Positions 1 to 11,420 of a stretch of 64,000 nt of DNA are shown here, one piece after another. Under the pieces are notes generated by a model that was given only the letters and a program-made list of their open reading frames with translations, was not told the DNA's origin and ran no database searches. The stretch's first letter is position 1; each line of letters starts with the position of its first letter. A program made the position numbers and the translations under genes. Source of the stretch: Eleusine coracana subsp. coracana (Eukaryota > Streptophyta > Magnoliopsida > Poales > Poaceae); contig CM064426.1 in NCBI GenBank assembly GCA_032690845.1, positions 59,868,631 to 59,932,630 on the forward strand. Reading direction: 5' to 3'.

Positions 1-20
1 AAGATGAAGACAATGAGAAG

Positions 21-590
21 GTGACATTTGGGGATAACTCAAAAGAAAGAGTCAAAGGTTCAGGTAAGGTGGCCATTATAGAGGATCTCCATCTTTCCAA
101 GGTCTTTCTTGTGGAAACCCTCAACTTCAAGCTCCTGTCTATTGGTCAACTCTATGACATGGGTTTCAAGTGCACATTTGATGAGGATGGTGCAATGATT
201 GAGAATTCAAAGAAAGGGCTAGTATTTCATGGAGTGAGGCATGGGAACTTGTATGTCACGGACTTCAAATCAAGCAACATGCCACGATGTACTTGCATCT
301 TCACTAAAGCAACCAAGGGATGCTTATGGCATAGAAGACTAGCACATGTTGGAATGAATCAGCTCAGGAAAGTGGTCAAGAGGAATCTAGTTGAAGGAAT
401 CAATGATGTGACCATTGAGAAGGACAAACTGTGCAGTGCTTGTCGTGCTAGAAAGCAAGTTGCATCATCATATCCCACCAAGTCTTTCATGTCTACATCT
501 CGTCCTCTAGAGCTCTTGCATGGACTTGTTTGGGCTAACACATTACAAGAGTCTGTGAGGGAACACATATTGCTTGGTGATTGTGGATAA
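21..590 (+). pseudogene. Copia H: GAG-pre-integrase and start of integrase
   Basis: The reading frame holds the GAG-pre-integrase domain with the zinc-binding HHCC signature. The histidines lie in LWHRRLAHVG (about residues 102-112) and the cysteines in LCSACRARK (about residues 137-145). It leads toward the integrase core, but a 2-bp loss near 521-527 throws the frame just before the region that should hold the first catalytic Asp, so the last 20 residues are out of frame. The true frame resumes in the next feature. The frame is open from the window edge, so no genuine start codon is assigned. Polyprotein fragment; broken. Confidence 0.8.
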
Positions 591-1047
591 CTTCACGAGA
601 TACACTTGGACCTTCTTTCTTGTGGACAAGTCTCAAGCAAGTGATATCTTTAGAAAGTTTGCAAAAAGAGCAAAGAATGAATTCAAGGCTAGCATTGTGA
701 AGATAAGGAGTAACAATGGTACTGAGTTCAAGAACACAACAGTAGAGGAGTACTGCGACAATAAAGAGATCAAGCATGAATTCTCTGCTACATATACCCT
801 CGAGCAGAATGGAGTAGTGGAGAGGAAGAACAAAACACTCATCACACTAGCCCGTGCGATGCTAGATGAGTATGGGACTCATGAGAGGTTTTGGGTAGAG
901 GCAATCAACACAGCTTGCTACACCTCCAACCGTGTCTATCTCCACCGATTATTGAAGAAGATACCATATGAGCTATTGGTGGGGATGGAAACCCAATGTT
1001 TCCTATTTCTGAGTCTTTGGCTGCAAGTGCTACATTCTCAAGAATAG
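574..1047 (+). pseudogene. Copia H: integrase catalytic core
   Basis: This is the rve-type integrase core that would insert the cDNA into the host genome. The third catalytic residue is visible (Glu in NGVVERKN, about residue 89). The second acidic position is Asn: IRSNNGTEF, codon AAC at 712-714, where the family has Asp, so the DDE triad is incomplete. The frame breaks near 1000, after the PYELLVG motif, and the last 15 residues are out of frame. The neighbouring frames 996-1208 continue the domain in pieces. Not functional as read. Confidence 0.82.
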
Positions 1048-1887
1048 GAGAAAGCCAGGAAAGACTGAGAGCAGAACTAATGAAGGTATCCTTGTTGGGT
1101 ACTCAGGTACTTCTAAAGCATATTAAGTCTACAACTCAGCCACAAGATGAGTGGAAGAATCTTATGTTGTGCAATTTGATGAGTCAAATGGTCTCAGAAG
1201 GGAGATGAATTTCATGAAGTGAATATTGGAGATGAGCCTATGAGGGAAGCTTTGAGAAACTTGCCCGTGGGCGAGGTTTTACCCCACGAGGCCAATGATA
1301 GAAACATTGATGAGCCCTCAACTCCACCACCTTAACCAACCTTTTCTTTCGAGGTGCAAGAACCAAAGCAAGACACCATTGCCTCTCCCACTAGCTCCTC
1401 CCAAGATTCATTGAGAATGCAGCCACCTACCCATGAGGGAACTCAAGAGAAAAGTGAGCCCCAATCCTCTCCACATACTTCACATCGAGTCACCTCTCCT
1501 AGCTCCTCACAAAATAGCCCCATATCCTCACCAAGCTCTATCTCCAAAACAACAAAGCATATGAGTGACTCTTCCACCTCACTAAGAATTCAAAATACTC
1601 ATATCTCAAAAGAGAGAGCAATCCATGATGCACAAGATACTTCACCTAGAGCTCCTCCCACTCAAGAAAAATACCATCATAGAATCGAGGCCTTCAACAA
1701 GGATCATTCACGTGACTTGATCATTGGGAGTCCATGTCAAGGAGTAAAGACAAGGATAAATCAGTATAAGCCCAACTATGTGAGTGAAGAAAATGATGAT
1801 GAGGCAAATGTTACAATTGAGAACTTCTCCTTCGTCTCTATGATCGAGTCCACTACCATTGATGAAGCTATGGATGATCACAAATGA
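1048..1887 (+). pseudogene. Copia H: integrase C-terminal remainder and Ser/Pro-rich linker
   Basis: The frame shifts several times around 1000-1340. From about 1354 it runs open to 1887 with a Ser/Thr/Pro/Gln-rich, low-complexity sequence that joins integrase to reverse transcriptase in SIRE-like copia elements. A TAA at about 1333 and a TGA at 1885-1887 interrupt it; the second lies just before the conserved AMQEEL stretch that opens the RVT_2 domain. No separate function is expected of this spacer. Confidence 0.6.
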
Positions 1888-2867
1888 GTTATAGCCATGC
1901 AAGAAGAGTTGAACAAATTTAAGAGGTGCAAAGTATGGTAATTGGTTGAGAGACCCAAGAATCATAATGTGGTTGGAACCAAGTGGGTCTTCAAGAAAAA
2001 GCAAGATGAAAAAGGAGCTATTGTCAAGAACAAGGCTCACTTAGTGGATAAGGGATATTCTCAAGTGGCGGGAATTGACTTTGAAGAAACCTTTGCTCCC
2101 GTGGCCCGTCTTGAAGCTATTCAGATCTTACTTGCCTATGCGTCACACAATGGCTTCAAACTCTTTCAAATGGATGTCAAAAGTACCTTCTTGAATGGAG
2201 AGATCAATGAGAAAGTCTATGTGGAACAACCTCCGAGGTTTGAGGACCCGAAACATCCAAGACATGTATACAAATTGAAGAAAGCTCTCTATGGCCTCAA
2301 GCAAGCACTAAGGGAATGGTATGAACACTTGATGAACTTCCTTCTCAAGAATGGTTTCAAGATTGGAAGCATTGATAGCACATTGTTTACAAGACATGTT
2401 GGGAAGGATCTCTTTGTGTGCCAAATCTATGTGGATGATATCATCTATAGGTCAACCAATGAGAAGTTCAATGACGAGTTTCGGAAAATGATGACAAGGG
2501 AATTTCAAATGTCAATGATTGGAGAGTTGCATGTGTTCCTTGGTTTCCAAGTCAAACAATTGAGAGTAGGGAACTTCATCTATCAAGAAAAGTATACCAA
2601 GGATCTTCTCAAGAGATTCAACATGGAGAATTGCAAGCCTTTGCACACTTCTATGGCGACAAGCAAATCCTTGGATGATGATGCAAAGGGTAAACCAGTG
2701 AACCCCAAGCTCTATAGATCAATGATTGGGTCCTTGCTTTATCTCACAGCTTCAAGACTGGACATCATATTTAGTGTGTGCTTGTGTGCACACTATCAAG
2801 CAAATCTGAAGGAGTCTCACTTGAAGGCCGTGAAGAGGATTCTTAGATACCTCAAGCACACTCCTGC
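1888..2867 (+). pseudogene. Copia H: reverse transcriptase (RVT_2), 3' end cut off by element A
   Basis: This is a copia-type reverse transcriptase. One in-frame stop near 1939 separates the first 17 residues from a long open stretch beginning at 1942. Recognisable blocks are VGTKWVFKKK, KLFQMDVKSTFLNG, and the catalytic YVDD box at 2428-2439 in QIYVDDIIYRS, so the palm active site is intact. The late block RYLKHTP is reached just before element A inserted at 2867/2868. The few codons after that are LTR sequence, not protein. The RNase H half of the gene lies 13.9 kb downstream at 16729. Confidence 0.88.
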
Positions 2868-3245
2868 TATTGAGACTTAATCTCGGCAATATAAATATAG
2901 GGCCACGTCCGAATTAAGAACTACGATGGTTAAACACACAAGACACCGAGTTATACAGGTTCGGGCCCTCTCGATGAGAGTAAAAACCCTATGTCCTGTG
3001 TTCTGTGGATTGTATTGCTTGTTGAATCATCCCCCCTCGATGGGAGTACCATGCCGCCTTATATATCCGGTTGGCAGGGGGTACATGAAGAGTCCTACTC
3101 GTAGTCTACAAGGATTTACATAGAAAGTCTATCCCTAATTGCCTTGTGCTCCAAGCCGACTCGGTCGGTTCCCTTATTGATTAGGTACCCGGTCGGTTCC
3201 CAACTTATTCTTAGTTATGGATACCCAGAAGGTAAATGTTCCATA
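2868..3245 (-). repeat. Element A 3' LTR
   Basis: This 378-bp segment matches 16345-16723 along its whole length with scattered substitutions. On the + strand it starts TATTGAGAC, where the partner starts TGTTGAGAC, so one terminal TG has become TA. It ends ccata (partner ccaca). On the minus strand it holds a TATA-like tatataagg around 3057-3066. The sequence bordering it at 3246 ends, on the minus strand, in a short purine-rich stretch that would serve as the plus-strand primer. Confidence 0.88.
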
Positions 3246-4109
3246 GCAGCCTCCGAGTGCTTCCTGATTTTGAGCCTTGACTTATCGAGTGATCATCAAT
3301 GTCTTATCACAAATTAGGAAGACCTCTTTATTGTAGTCCTGATAGATCTAGTGCGCCGACTAGGTGCACCTGATCAGGTGTAGCCCCCGACTCTTGTATA
3401 ATTTGGAGACTAACAAATAATGCAAGAGTCTAATTATATTAGCTCTGAACATTTTGTTGTATGTAATTTGCTCAAACCATCAAGCTTGAGTCTAATAAAC
3501 CCCTGATCATCAAATCAGGAGATTAATTTACAAGATTTCAATCTTGCCAACCAATTATTAAAAAGGTCGAGTGATATACACTTTTGTCCGAGTGGCCCCT
3601 GGTCTAAGTTCCATGACATCAATCATGTTTTAGCCAAAATATAAATAATATGACATCAATCATATATAGTTAGTACTAAGCTAAATGACATTAATCATAT
3701 TATAGCTTTTCCTAAATGAATGGTCACTCAGTTTACTCATAAGTTCAATTTCAATGATTTAATTATTGACATCAATCAATAACATAATCATTGAACTTAT
3801 ACCCGTATGACCATCAAGTCCTCTGCTATATGATCATCAAATCACATAGATACGACAAGTATTTTTAAGTGGATTGGCCACTGCTTCTCATCAAAGAAGC
3901 CCCCGAGATTATTTCTCGCAGCTAATAGCTTTAAGTCTTTTTAAAGAATAAAGCCTTTCATTGTTTAATCAGAAAAGCCCATTACTATATGGCCCATACT
4001 AGCTCATGGGACATAAGTGACTAGGTCAAAAGGCGAAGGATCAAAACGGACCACAAACTATTGACTCCAGGTCCACGCCGCCATTTTGCGCATACAACTC
4101 TTCGTCTTC
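3246..4109. other. Element A 3' non-coding region
   Basis: I see no gene here. The stretch is AT-rich and matches, in reverse orientation, the 43700-44388 region of element C. Shared landmarks include the 'agcccccgactcttgtat' segment (about 3381) and the block 'aagaagcccccgag' (about 3894). It carries the 3' untranslated region of the pol transcript and probably the promoter region of the + strand antisense gene, which the solo LTR at 4115 now separates from its coding start. Confidence 0.6.
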
Positions 4110-4114
4110 CTCGC

Positions 4115-5709
4115 TGTTAGTGGCCCTTAAAACCCAATATCGGCCACCAACCGGTCGGGAAATGCAAGGTAAAGACCAAAGGTTCATGAATATTTGTTTA
4201 AACTAATAAAGTTCCATGAGTTTTGGTGATATATGTGTTTGCAGGGTCAAAAGGGCCAAAATTAGGTAAAAACATGAAGAAACGCCCGTCGGCCGATCCT
4301 GCCATAAAACAGCCGGCCAACAGGGTCGTATGAGGCTGAAATCAGGGCCCGGGTAGGGTCATGATGGCTGAAATCAGAACTCAGCCGACAGGGTCATATC
4401 AGGCTGAAATTAGCCACCCGGCTGGTTAAAATAGAGTCTCATTAGGCTGAACCATCCGACCCAGCCGACCCTGCAAAACACTCCACCATGAGGCCGAAGT
4501 AAAGGAGGGTAAAAAGTGGAGAAGTAAAGGAGGCATCCCCGTGGCACAACTTGGACTAGTGAAGACATGACCCGAAGGGGGGTCAGCACCAAAAATGGGC
4601 CGCCACCCGGCACAGGCCGCCGCCCGACCTAGGCCGCCAGCCGGCCTACACCGCCGCCTAGCCTGGGACTTTTCCTCCCGGGGTGTCCAGCCCACTTGGC
4701 CCATCATGCCAACCGACTCAACAACCGTCATCCGGACCAAATCTGAGCCGTCCGAGGAAAGGCGGTCGAAAACCGACTCAATCGTGTGGCCGCCCGGCCT
4801 AGGTTGCCGCTCGGCATGCCCGGCCACCCGGCGTGGCCCGCCGCCCGGCGGGGGAACTTTTGCCCACCGACTCTCCCTCACGTACAAGTACTCGCCAAGT
4901 CTTTGCCACCTATAAATAGAGGGGTAATTCGGCAGAAGTGTGAGGAATAGAGAAGAAATAAGCATTAGTCCCAAGTTTTCCCCAAGTAGAAGAATAGGGG
5001 TGTAGGAGGAGGAGTTCAGGATGCTGGCTCCTTCAACTTGTGACTCGGGGATTGAACCTCCTGTGTGAGTAATCTCCCGCGTCTTCGGGGCCGGGTAACA
5101 TGTAGTGGAATTCTTGCCCAAGTAATAAAGTGAGTATTTCTATCCTTTTATTCAGCGGGATCCTCGTGCATAACTTTTTATTGCTTCGTAGCATTATCTT
5201 GTTATGTTTACCAATTCTAGAACTGGTATGAAAGTCAATGTTTAGACGTGGTGTTTAGACTTAGCTTTCCTGGGATTGCATTTGTCCCCACAGGCTGTGT
5301 GGTAGGCGGCAGGTGGTGACAGCCCTGTCCGTCCAATGTTGAATTCCACCACGTTCGGGAAGTCTCAAGCAGGGTTGTCTAGCGTTAACGTGCCCACTAG
5401 TACATGAGGTTAGTTACCGACCCTTACCTATGGATTGTTATCGTGCCCTGAAGCAGATATTTGGAAATAGAATTCTCACTAAGTTACATGGAGAAGGTTC
5501 ACTACATTAGATTGCCTAGCCCGGGGACTTCTTCTCCCTATAGAATACACTTTGTTCTGCCCCCTTCATCACTAGGACTTGATAGATTAGGAGTGAAACT
5601 TTACTTGTTCCCTGTTGAAATCGATACTCTAGAATACTCCTGGGTGAAGGCTACATCGGCATCTGTACCCTTGCAGATATTACCTGTTAGGCTTAAGAAC
5701 CACCAACAC
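4115..5709 (+). mobile_element. Solo LTR (1595 bp) inside element A
   Basis: The segment starts TGTTAGTGG and ends CCACCAACA, and is flanked by a perfect 5-bp duplication, ctcgc at 4110-4114 and ctcgc at 5710-5714. Removing it rejoins sequence that is contiguous in element C (ctcttcgtcttcct... joined to ...ctcgcg...cccctg; compare 43560-43630 reversed). It holds a TATA box (tataaata, 4911-4918) and a polyadenylation-type aataaa (5124-5129) on the + strand, so the LTR reads rightward. The first half is GC-rich with repeated gccgcc/ccggcc motifs. There are no internal genes; the open frames inside it are chance. This is best explained as recombination between two LTRs of a former element. Confidence 0.85.
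4911..4918 (+). promoter_or_regulatory. TATA box of the solo LTR
   Basis: The motif tataaata follows a GC-rich stretch and lies about 200 bp upstream of an aataaa signal, the usual U3-R layout of an LTR. It points toward the antisense gene whose ATG is at 5859, so it could in principle drive that gene (inference). Confidence 0.5.
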
Positions 5710-5858
5710 TCGCGCTTCCCCTGTTTTCGTGACGCCTCTACTTCCAGAGCTAGGGTTAGCACATTCCTCTCCACCACTGTAGATCTTGCCGCCATCAAGC
5801 CCCCGAGCCTTAGCAAGGGTTTAGCCCTCGATCCACCGCGTTGGTCCCTTCCACGACG

Positions 5859-8800
5859 ATGGGTCGCAAGTCTTCCTCGAAGGCCGCTGCTGAGTCTTCC
5901 TCGTTGGAGCTGGAGATCCTGGATCAACTCCGAGAGTTCTCAAAGAGCAGCATCACCACCACCGACCTGAACAAGATGGTGGAGGACAACATCCTCCCCG
6001 AGCAGGCTCGGATCGACTAGAAGGTACCCAAGGAGCCTTGCCCTCTCCCCATCCATAAGCAGATAGTAGTGTCCCATTCCTTCTTTGAGCATGGCTTCGG
6101 AGTTCCCTGCTGTAGCTTCCTGCACAGGCTCCTTTTCTTTTATGGGATTGAGCTCGTCAACCTTAATCCCTACTCCATTTTGCACATCTACATTTTCGTG
6201 CATATGTGCGAAGTGTTTTTGGGTGTTCTTCCCCACTTTACTCTATTCCGCCACCTCTTCGTCCTTCGACCGCTACCAGCAAAGGATAACCAAGTTTCCA
6301 TAGACGCGTTGGTTTCCAATTGCACAAGAAGAAAGCTTACATCAGTGTCCCTTTGAAGACCGGGAACAAGAACTGGAAGGATGAGTGGTTCTATTGTGAC
6401 AACCCTCCCCCCATTCTTGCCAACTTCTCCGGTGCAAAGGCGACTCCGCAGGCGTGGTGGTCCGAGAAGCCAGATCCATCCGACCATCAAGTGGTCACTC
6501 TGCTAGAAATGATTGCCAGCTTGAAGAAGGAATGCATAGATGGTATTACCATTGCCAAGAGCTTCATAGTCCATTGAGTGCAACCTCTGAAGCTGTAGAG
6601 TCACCCTGCTTAGGAGTATGCCATCGATGACGAGACCAGGGAAGTGTCCGACCCTCCAAATTCTGATCTCCGTTGGTCTCGGTTGTCGAAGATGTTCGAA
6701 GGGGACATCATTCAAGATCACATGTTGATTGCCAAGGCATACAATGTGGGCACTCTATGAGCCTGAGTAAGCCTTCGGTCATCTTGAGTGATTTTAATAC
6801 CCTTCTAAATAACCACAATGTATGATATCTTGATGCTCTTGCAGGTTCTAGACACTTTTGTGTCTCACCCTCCACTCCCTCCGACCGATTTTGAGGGACC
6901 AGATTATGTTGATAAGTCATCGCAGACCGGCATCGGTGGTGGAGGGACTTCAATAGAAGCTCGACCATCAGGAGAGGTCGTTGCTGATGTCTCCCTTGCC
7001 CCCCCCCCTCGTCCAGATTTGCCTTCTCCTAGACAGCGGAAGAAGCATACAACCTACCGTTGTTGACAATATGTAGGCCAGGATGAAGACGATGAGGAAG
7101 AGCACACTCAAGATGCGACTCTGTCGACCATCAAGTCAGTCGGAGCCCCCAAGCAAATTGGCGAGTGATGCACAGGTGGCGGCGAAGACCGATGAAGCTG
7201 CCAAGGCTTCCCTGAAGAGGGAAGAGACCTACCCGCATACCACTTCTTTGAAGAAGAGGGTCTGTTGAATCAAAATTAAACAAGCCTCCAAGTACTCCTT
7301 CGCATTTTCGATTCTCTAGTATGCTGAGTATTATTTATTTGCTAACTTTATTTTTTTGCTTATTGAAGCGGTCGGTCGGATACTACACAAAGCGCCCAAG
7401 GGTCTCAGGACACTCGGTTGGCTCCTGCTGTTATTCCGACCAACACTCGGCCGGCCAGCACGCCATCAAGCATTCAGACTGAACCGAGGAAGACTCCCGA
7501 TGCTCCGGCTCCTGCCCCGGCACCAACGCCGATCCCTTAGACCACTGATCCATCTTCGATCGGCGTTCTCTCTCCGCTTTTTAAAGGTAAGGCCATACTG
7601 GTCGAGAATACTTTAGCACGTCCTGGGGCAGAGGACATGGAGATTCTGCATTTGCATCGAGATTCCAACAAGGTACATCAATACCGAGTTCTTTTCCTTC
7701 TGAAGTCACTTTTTTTATCTGACCATGCCACTCTCCTTTTTAGAGATTATATTCTTTTATAGAAAAGAAGCAGGCCAGAGTCAAGTATCTTGAAGCCGAG
7801 TCTTTTGGTAAGTTTCAGACCTCTTGTATACTCGTAAACTCTTCTTTTCAGTCTTGCTTACTTGTTGTTCAGCAGTCATCGGTGAACAGCTCGCCCAGGT
7901 TAGGAAGCAGATTGAAAAGCTGCAGATCCACCAGAAGGTATCGACCGATGCTTTAGAGCAGAGTCGTGTTGATGTCGTTTGTAAGATCACCAATCAACTT
8001 GTATTTACTCCTTACTCACTCTAAGGCTAAAGATTTTTTTGCCTCTTTAGCTCGTGATCAGAAGATTGTCGACTTGGAGAAGTGGACTTTAAACTAATAG
8101 AGATTCATAGACGCTCTGACTGCTGAGAAGGAAAACCTCTCCAAATCTGTTGAAGACTAGAGCATCGAGATAACACGACTTAAGAAGAAACTAGAGGGGA
8201 CTGAGGCAAAGCTTGAAGAAGCGAAGGGAATCTCCAAATCCTTCAAATGTAATCTTGCCAGTAAGCCTATTCTCTCCAGTCTTCTATTATCTCCTTTGGG
8301 CTTCATCATCTAACGCTTCCAATGACTTTTTCAGCCATATCTTATAGCGCCAGGAAAGCATTGGATTATATCCATGCTAACCAAGTGGAGAAGACTGGGA
8401 ACTCCCTGGACTATCTGTTGGAGCATGCGCTGGGTCATTGCCAACAATGCTAGAAGAGTAGCTGTCGAGAGATATTCTCAATAGTGGTTCTATGTATGCG
8501 TATGAGTATAAAAGATCGATGGACACAGGACACAGGGTTTATACAGGTTTGGGCCTCCTGAAGGGTAACAACCCTACGTCCTATTTGGTGTTTCTGTATT
8601 GCTAGGGTTCGTACCAGAATTAGGGTTCCAATACGAGTCTCTGCCTTGCCGAAGGCCCCCTGCCCTCCTTATATATCCAAAGGGCAGGGGTTTACATGGT
8701 AATCTTTTAGCCGGTTACAATAGATCCTATCTGTCCAACATATCTATTAACCTAGCTTGCTGCTTACTCAAAGAAGTATCTACGTACATATCTCTTGGGC

Positions 8801-9129
8801 CAAATACATCATGGCTGAACCCCCAGCCCACTCGGCCATATAGCCGAGTGGTTAGGTATCCTAGGTACATATGTCCCACACTAGCGACCGAGGCCGGGAG
8901 TCAAGTACTGGCTATTTGCCAATCTTGGTCTCCTGCACTACCGTTGGACAAAGTCAAGGAGGGCTTCAACCCAGACTTGACTATTGACCAGTGTTAGCTG
9001 CTCATGGATTCCATGCTGGAAATCTCCCGTACTTTGGTTGACAATGTCAAAATTGACCCCATTGCGCCGACCCCTCCGGTTTCTCTAGAGTTAGAGCAGC
9101 AATCTTCCTATCCTTCAAAGGAGATTTAG
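5859..9129 (+). pseudogene. Element A antisense gene (spliced; gypsy-type transposon domain plus coiled coil)
   Basis: This gene lies on the strand opposite to pol. It starts at MGRKSSSK (ATG 5859). Exon 1 encodes the domain annotated in grasses as 'putative gypsy type transposon' (PF04195-like): SFFEHGFGVPCCSFL, GIELVNLNP, DEWFYCDNPPP. Comparison with element C (40615-43454) gives introns 6767-6844, 7292-7368, 7673-7743, 7808-7875, 7981-8050 and 8261-8334, all GT-AG. Exons 4-6 (64, 105 and 210 nt) form a coiled coil; the last ends PSKEI at 9129. Breaks: TAG at 6018-6020, a frameshift near 6318-6330, stops near 6575, 8095 and 8996, and a solo LTR at 8463-8880. Function unknown; the name of the domain does not prove transposase activity. 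Confidence 0.75.
8463..8880 (-). mobile_element. Solo LTR (418 bp) in the last exon of the antisense gene
   Basis: The segment starts TGTCGAGAG and ends GTCCCACA, flanked by gtagc (8458-8462) and ctagc (8881-8885), a 5-bp duplication with one mismatch. Removing it restores an open frame across the join that matches the last exon of element C (residues VATEAGSQVLAICQS). On the minus strand it begins TGTGGGAC and holds tatata near 8670-8676 followed by a G/C-rich gagggcaggg stretch. That layout is like the LTRs of A and C, so it is a related Tat-type family in minus orientation. Confidence 0.82.
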
Positions 9130-9762
9130 AAGCTGTAATATTTGCAAAACATTAGTAGTATCTGTAATTGAAGAACTACTCTGTCTCTATTATAGATGTA
9201 AATAATTTTTATGCTTGTTTAATTATTACACAAGTCTAGAAATAGCGACTGAATAGTCAAAACGGCAATCTCCTGTTACTTAGAGTGAATCAATTAACAT
9301 CGAGCTGCGTTAGTTGTGCTATAGTGTTTAGATCCTTTCTCCCCAAGTCTTTAGAGACAAAACATAAGTTGCACCGGTCTGCCTTAGCATTGAAAGTTGT
9401 AATTTATAACCGCGTTACAGGGCAGAGTCGACCAATCAACACATGACCTCTTGCTCTTTGGCTCTAGGTTTAGTGTAGTGGCAGTCTGTTGTGTAGCATA
9501 AATTGTATAACTATGATGTTCTAGTGTTAGACCAAAGATCAAAAGACCATAAGACCATATCAAATTATGATAAATCGATCGGAACAATCCAAAACCAGAA
9601 TTTACCAAGGTTAAGGAATAGTGGGACATTATTACTAGGCCCCTGGCTCGATTGTTTAATACTACGGATTAAGAAATCGAGACAAATGAGAATGAAAATC
9701 ATCAAAAAATCTTTCTTCAGAAAGATCAAAGTTTCATTCAATAATAATGTATATAAAAAAGA
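9130..9762. other. Tail-to-tail spacer between antisense gene and pol in element A
   Basis: I see no gene here. The + strand antisense gene ends at 9129 and the minus-strand integrase ends at 9763, so both transcripts must terminate in this AT-rich stretch. Part of it (gcccctggctcgattgttt around 9640-9660) matches the equivalent spacer of element C near 40205. Confidence 0.6.
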
Positions 9763-11420
9763 TTAAGTATAGAAGCAACGTAGCTGATTGATGTTCCATG
9801 AATTTGGTACATCGTCGCCATCTTCATACATCAGTCGATAAGCCCCCGACCGAGTGACTTCTTTGACCACAAAAGGTCCTTCCCATTTAGGAGATAACTT
9901 GTGCTGATTCTTGGTTGATTGCACTCGATGTAGCACTAGATCTCCAACATGAAACTGGTGACTATGAACGTTTTTGTCATAATAACGCCGCATGCCTTGT
10001 TGATATAGTATCGACTGAAACAAAGCGCGATCATGCAACTCCTCTGCTGCAATCAACTCAACCTCTCGGTTATCTTCAGAAAGCTTCTTGTCATATCCTT
10101 TGACTCGCGTTGATACGAGGTTCACCTCGGTCGGCAACATAGCCTCGGAGTCATAAACTAACAAGAAGGGTGATTGGCCAGTAGCTCGACTGACATGGAG
10201 AATCATACTATTGGCCCATTCGACCTGCCCATTGCTTTGACGATAAGCCACTGATGCAAAGTGGATTTTTATTCCCATCTCATCGGCAAAGTCACGGAAT
10301 TGCTCAGATGTAAATTGAGTACCATTGTCGGTGATGATATCATGAGGAACTCCAAACTGAGTGGAGACCTCCATAACAAACTCGACCGCCTTTTTTGAAG
10401 TTATCTTGCCGATCGGCTTCGCTTCAATCCACTTGGTGAATTTGTCGATAGCAACAAACAAATGAGTGAACCCGCCTGGCACTTTCTTGAAAGGACCGAC
10501 TATGTCAAGCCCCCAGACTGCAAAAGGCCATGTCATAGGTATCATCTGAAGTTGCTGCGAAGGCACATGTGTTTGTTGAGCAAAGAATTGACAACCTTCA
10601 CACTTTTGAACAACCTGGTGTGCATCCTCGACCGCCGTAGGCCAATAGAACCCTTGCCAAAAAGCTTTGCCGACCAAAGTCTTGGAAGCTGCATGATTAC
10701 CATATACTCCTGAATGGATTTCCTCTATCAAGTCTTTGCCTTCCGGTATCGAGATACATTGCATCAAGATATTTGATCCTCCTTTGTGGTAAAGTTGGTT
10801 GTCTACCATCAAATAACAGTGACATTTAGCGTTCAACTTTTGTTGCTCATTGGTTTCCGAAGGCAGCGTATCGTCAGTCAAAAATTTGACAATCGGGTCG
10901 CGCCAGTCGGTCTGCATGTTGATATCATCAACCAGCTCAGCAACATCGGTTGTCAAGACATCAGATCGAGGAGAGATTGTGGGAGAATCCAGGGTGTGTA
11001 AGAAAACAGCAAGTGGGACAATCGATCGAGACAATCCCATCTTGGCTAATTCATCAGTCGTTTGATTATTATCTTGAAGAACATGTGTGAACTTCAGTCC
11101 ATCGAACTTGTCTTCAAGCTTCCTTACTTCTTGCCAGTAAGCCACCATGTTGTCATCCACACAATTCCAATCCTTAGTGACCTGGTTAATGACCAGAGCC
11201 GAGTCATGAAAGATGTCTAGACATTGAATGCCGAGTGACACAACAATCCACAGTCCGTGTAGAAGAGCCTCATATTCTGCAGTGTTGTTAGATGCGTGAA
11301 ACTTAATTTGAAGCTTCTCTCCTTATGGTGAGATGAACACAATCCTTGCTCCTGCACCTGGCAACTGAAGAGATCTGTCAAAGTACATTTTCCATTACTC
11401 TATGTCTTACGGCGCAGGTT
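9763..11420 (-). pseudogene. Element A: archaeal-type RNase H and integrase
   Basis: The N-terminal part (from about 11400 down to 10950) is the extra RNase H of Tat elements, with FHDSALVINQV and the downstream DNNQTTDELA block. A stop near 11323 separates its first strand (YFDRS) from the rest. Then follow the integrase HHCC zinc site (GNHAASKT and VQKCEGCQ), and the core with Asp in WGLDIVGP, Asp in IITDNGTQF and Glu in GQVEWAN, so the DDE triad is present. Compared with element C about 45 residues are missing just after QVEWANSMIL, removing the end of the core. The C-terminal GPF-like block KWEGPFVVKEV is present and the frame ends at RCFYT. Confidence 0.85.

Larger units (their letters stand above)
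1..2867 (+). mobile_element. Host Ty1/copia element H, segment 1 (5' part cut by window edge)
   Basis: This segment carries, in order, GAG-pre-integrase, integrase core, a low-complexity linker and an RVT_2 reverse transcriptase, which is the copia order (integrase before RT). The window starts inside the pre-integrase domain, so the 5' LTR and gag are absent. The wording of the domains, the long Ser/Pro-rich linker and the late LTR starting TGTAAGG suggest the SIRE/Maximus branch (inference). The coding sequence stops abruptly at 2867, where element A begins, and resumes at 16724. The 5-bp target duplication around A is cctgc (2863-2867) against cctac (16724-16728). Confidence 0.88.

Noticed and set aside
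4426..5121. Long minus-strand open frame (231 codons) in the GC-rich half of the solo LTR
   Set aside because: It follows from GC-rich, repeat-like sequence with few stops, has no recognisable domain and lies inside an LTR with defined ends.
8599..8997. 132-codon + strand frame
   Set aside because: It crosses the end of the 418-bp solo LTR into the antisense gene, so only its last third (KVKEGFNPDL) is real coding sequence, already included in that gene.
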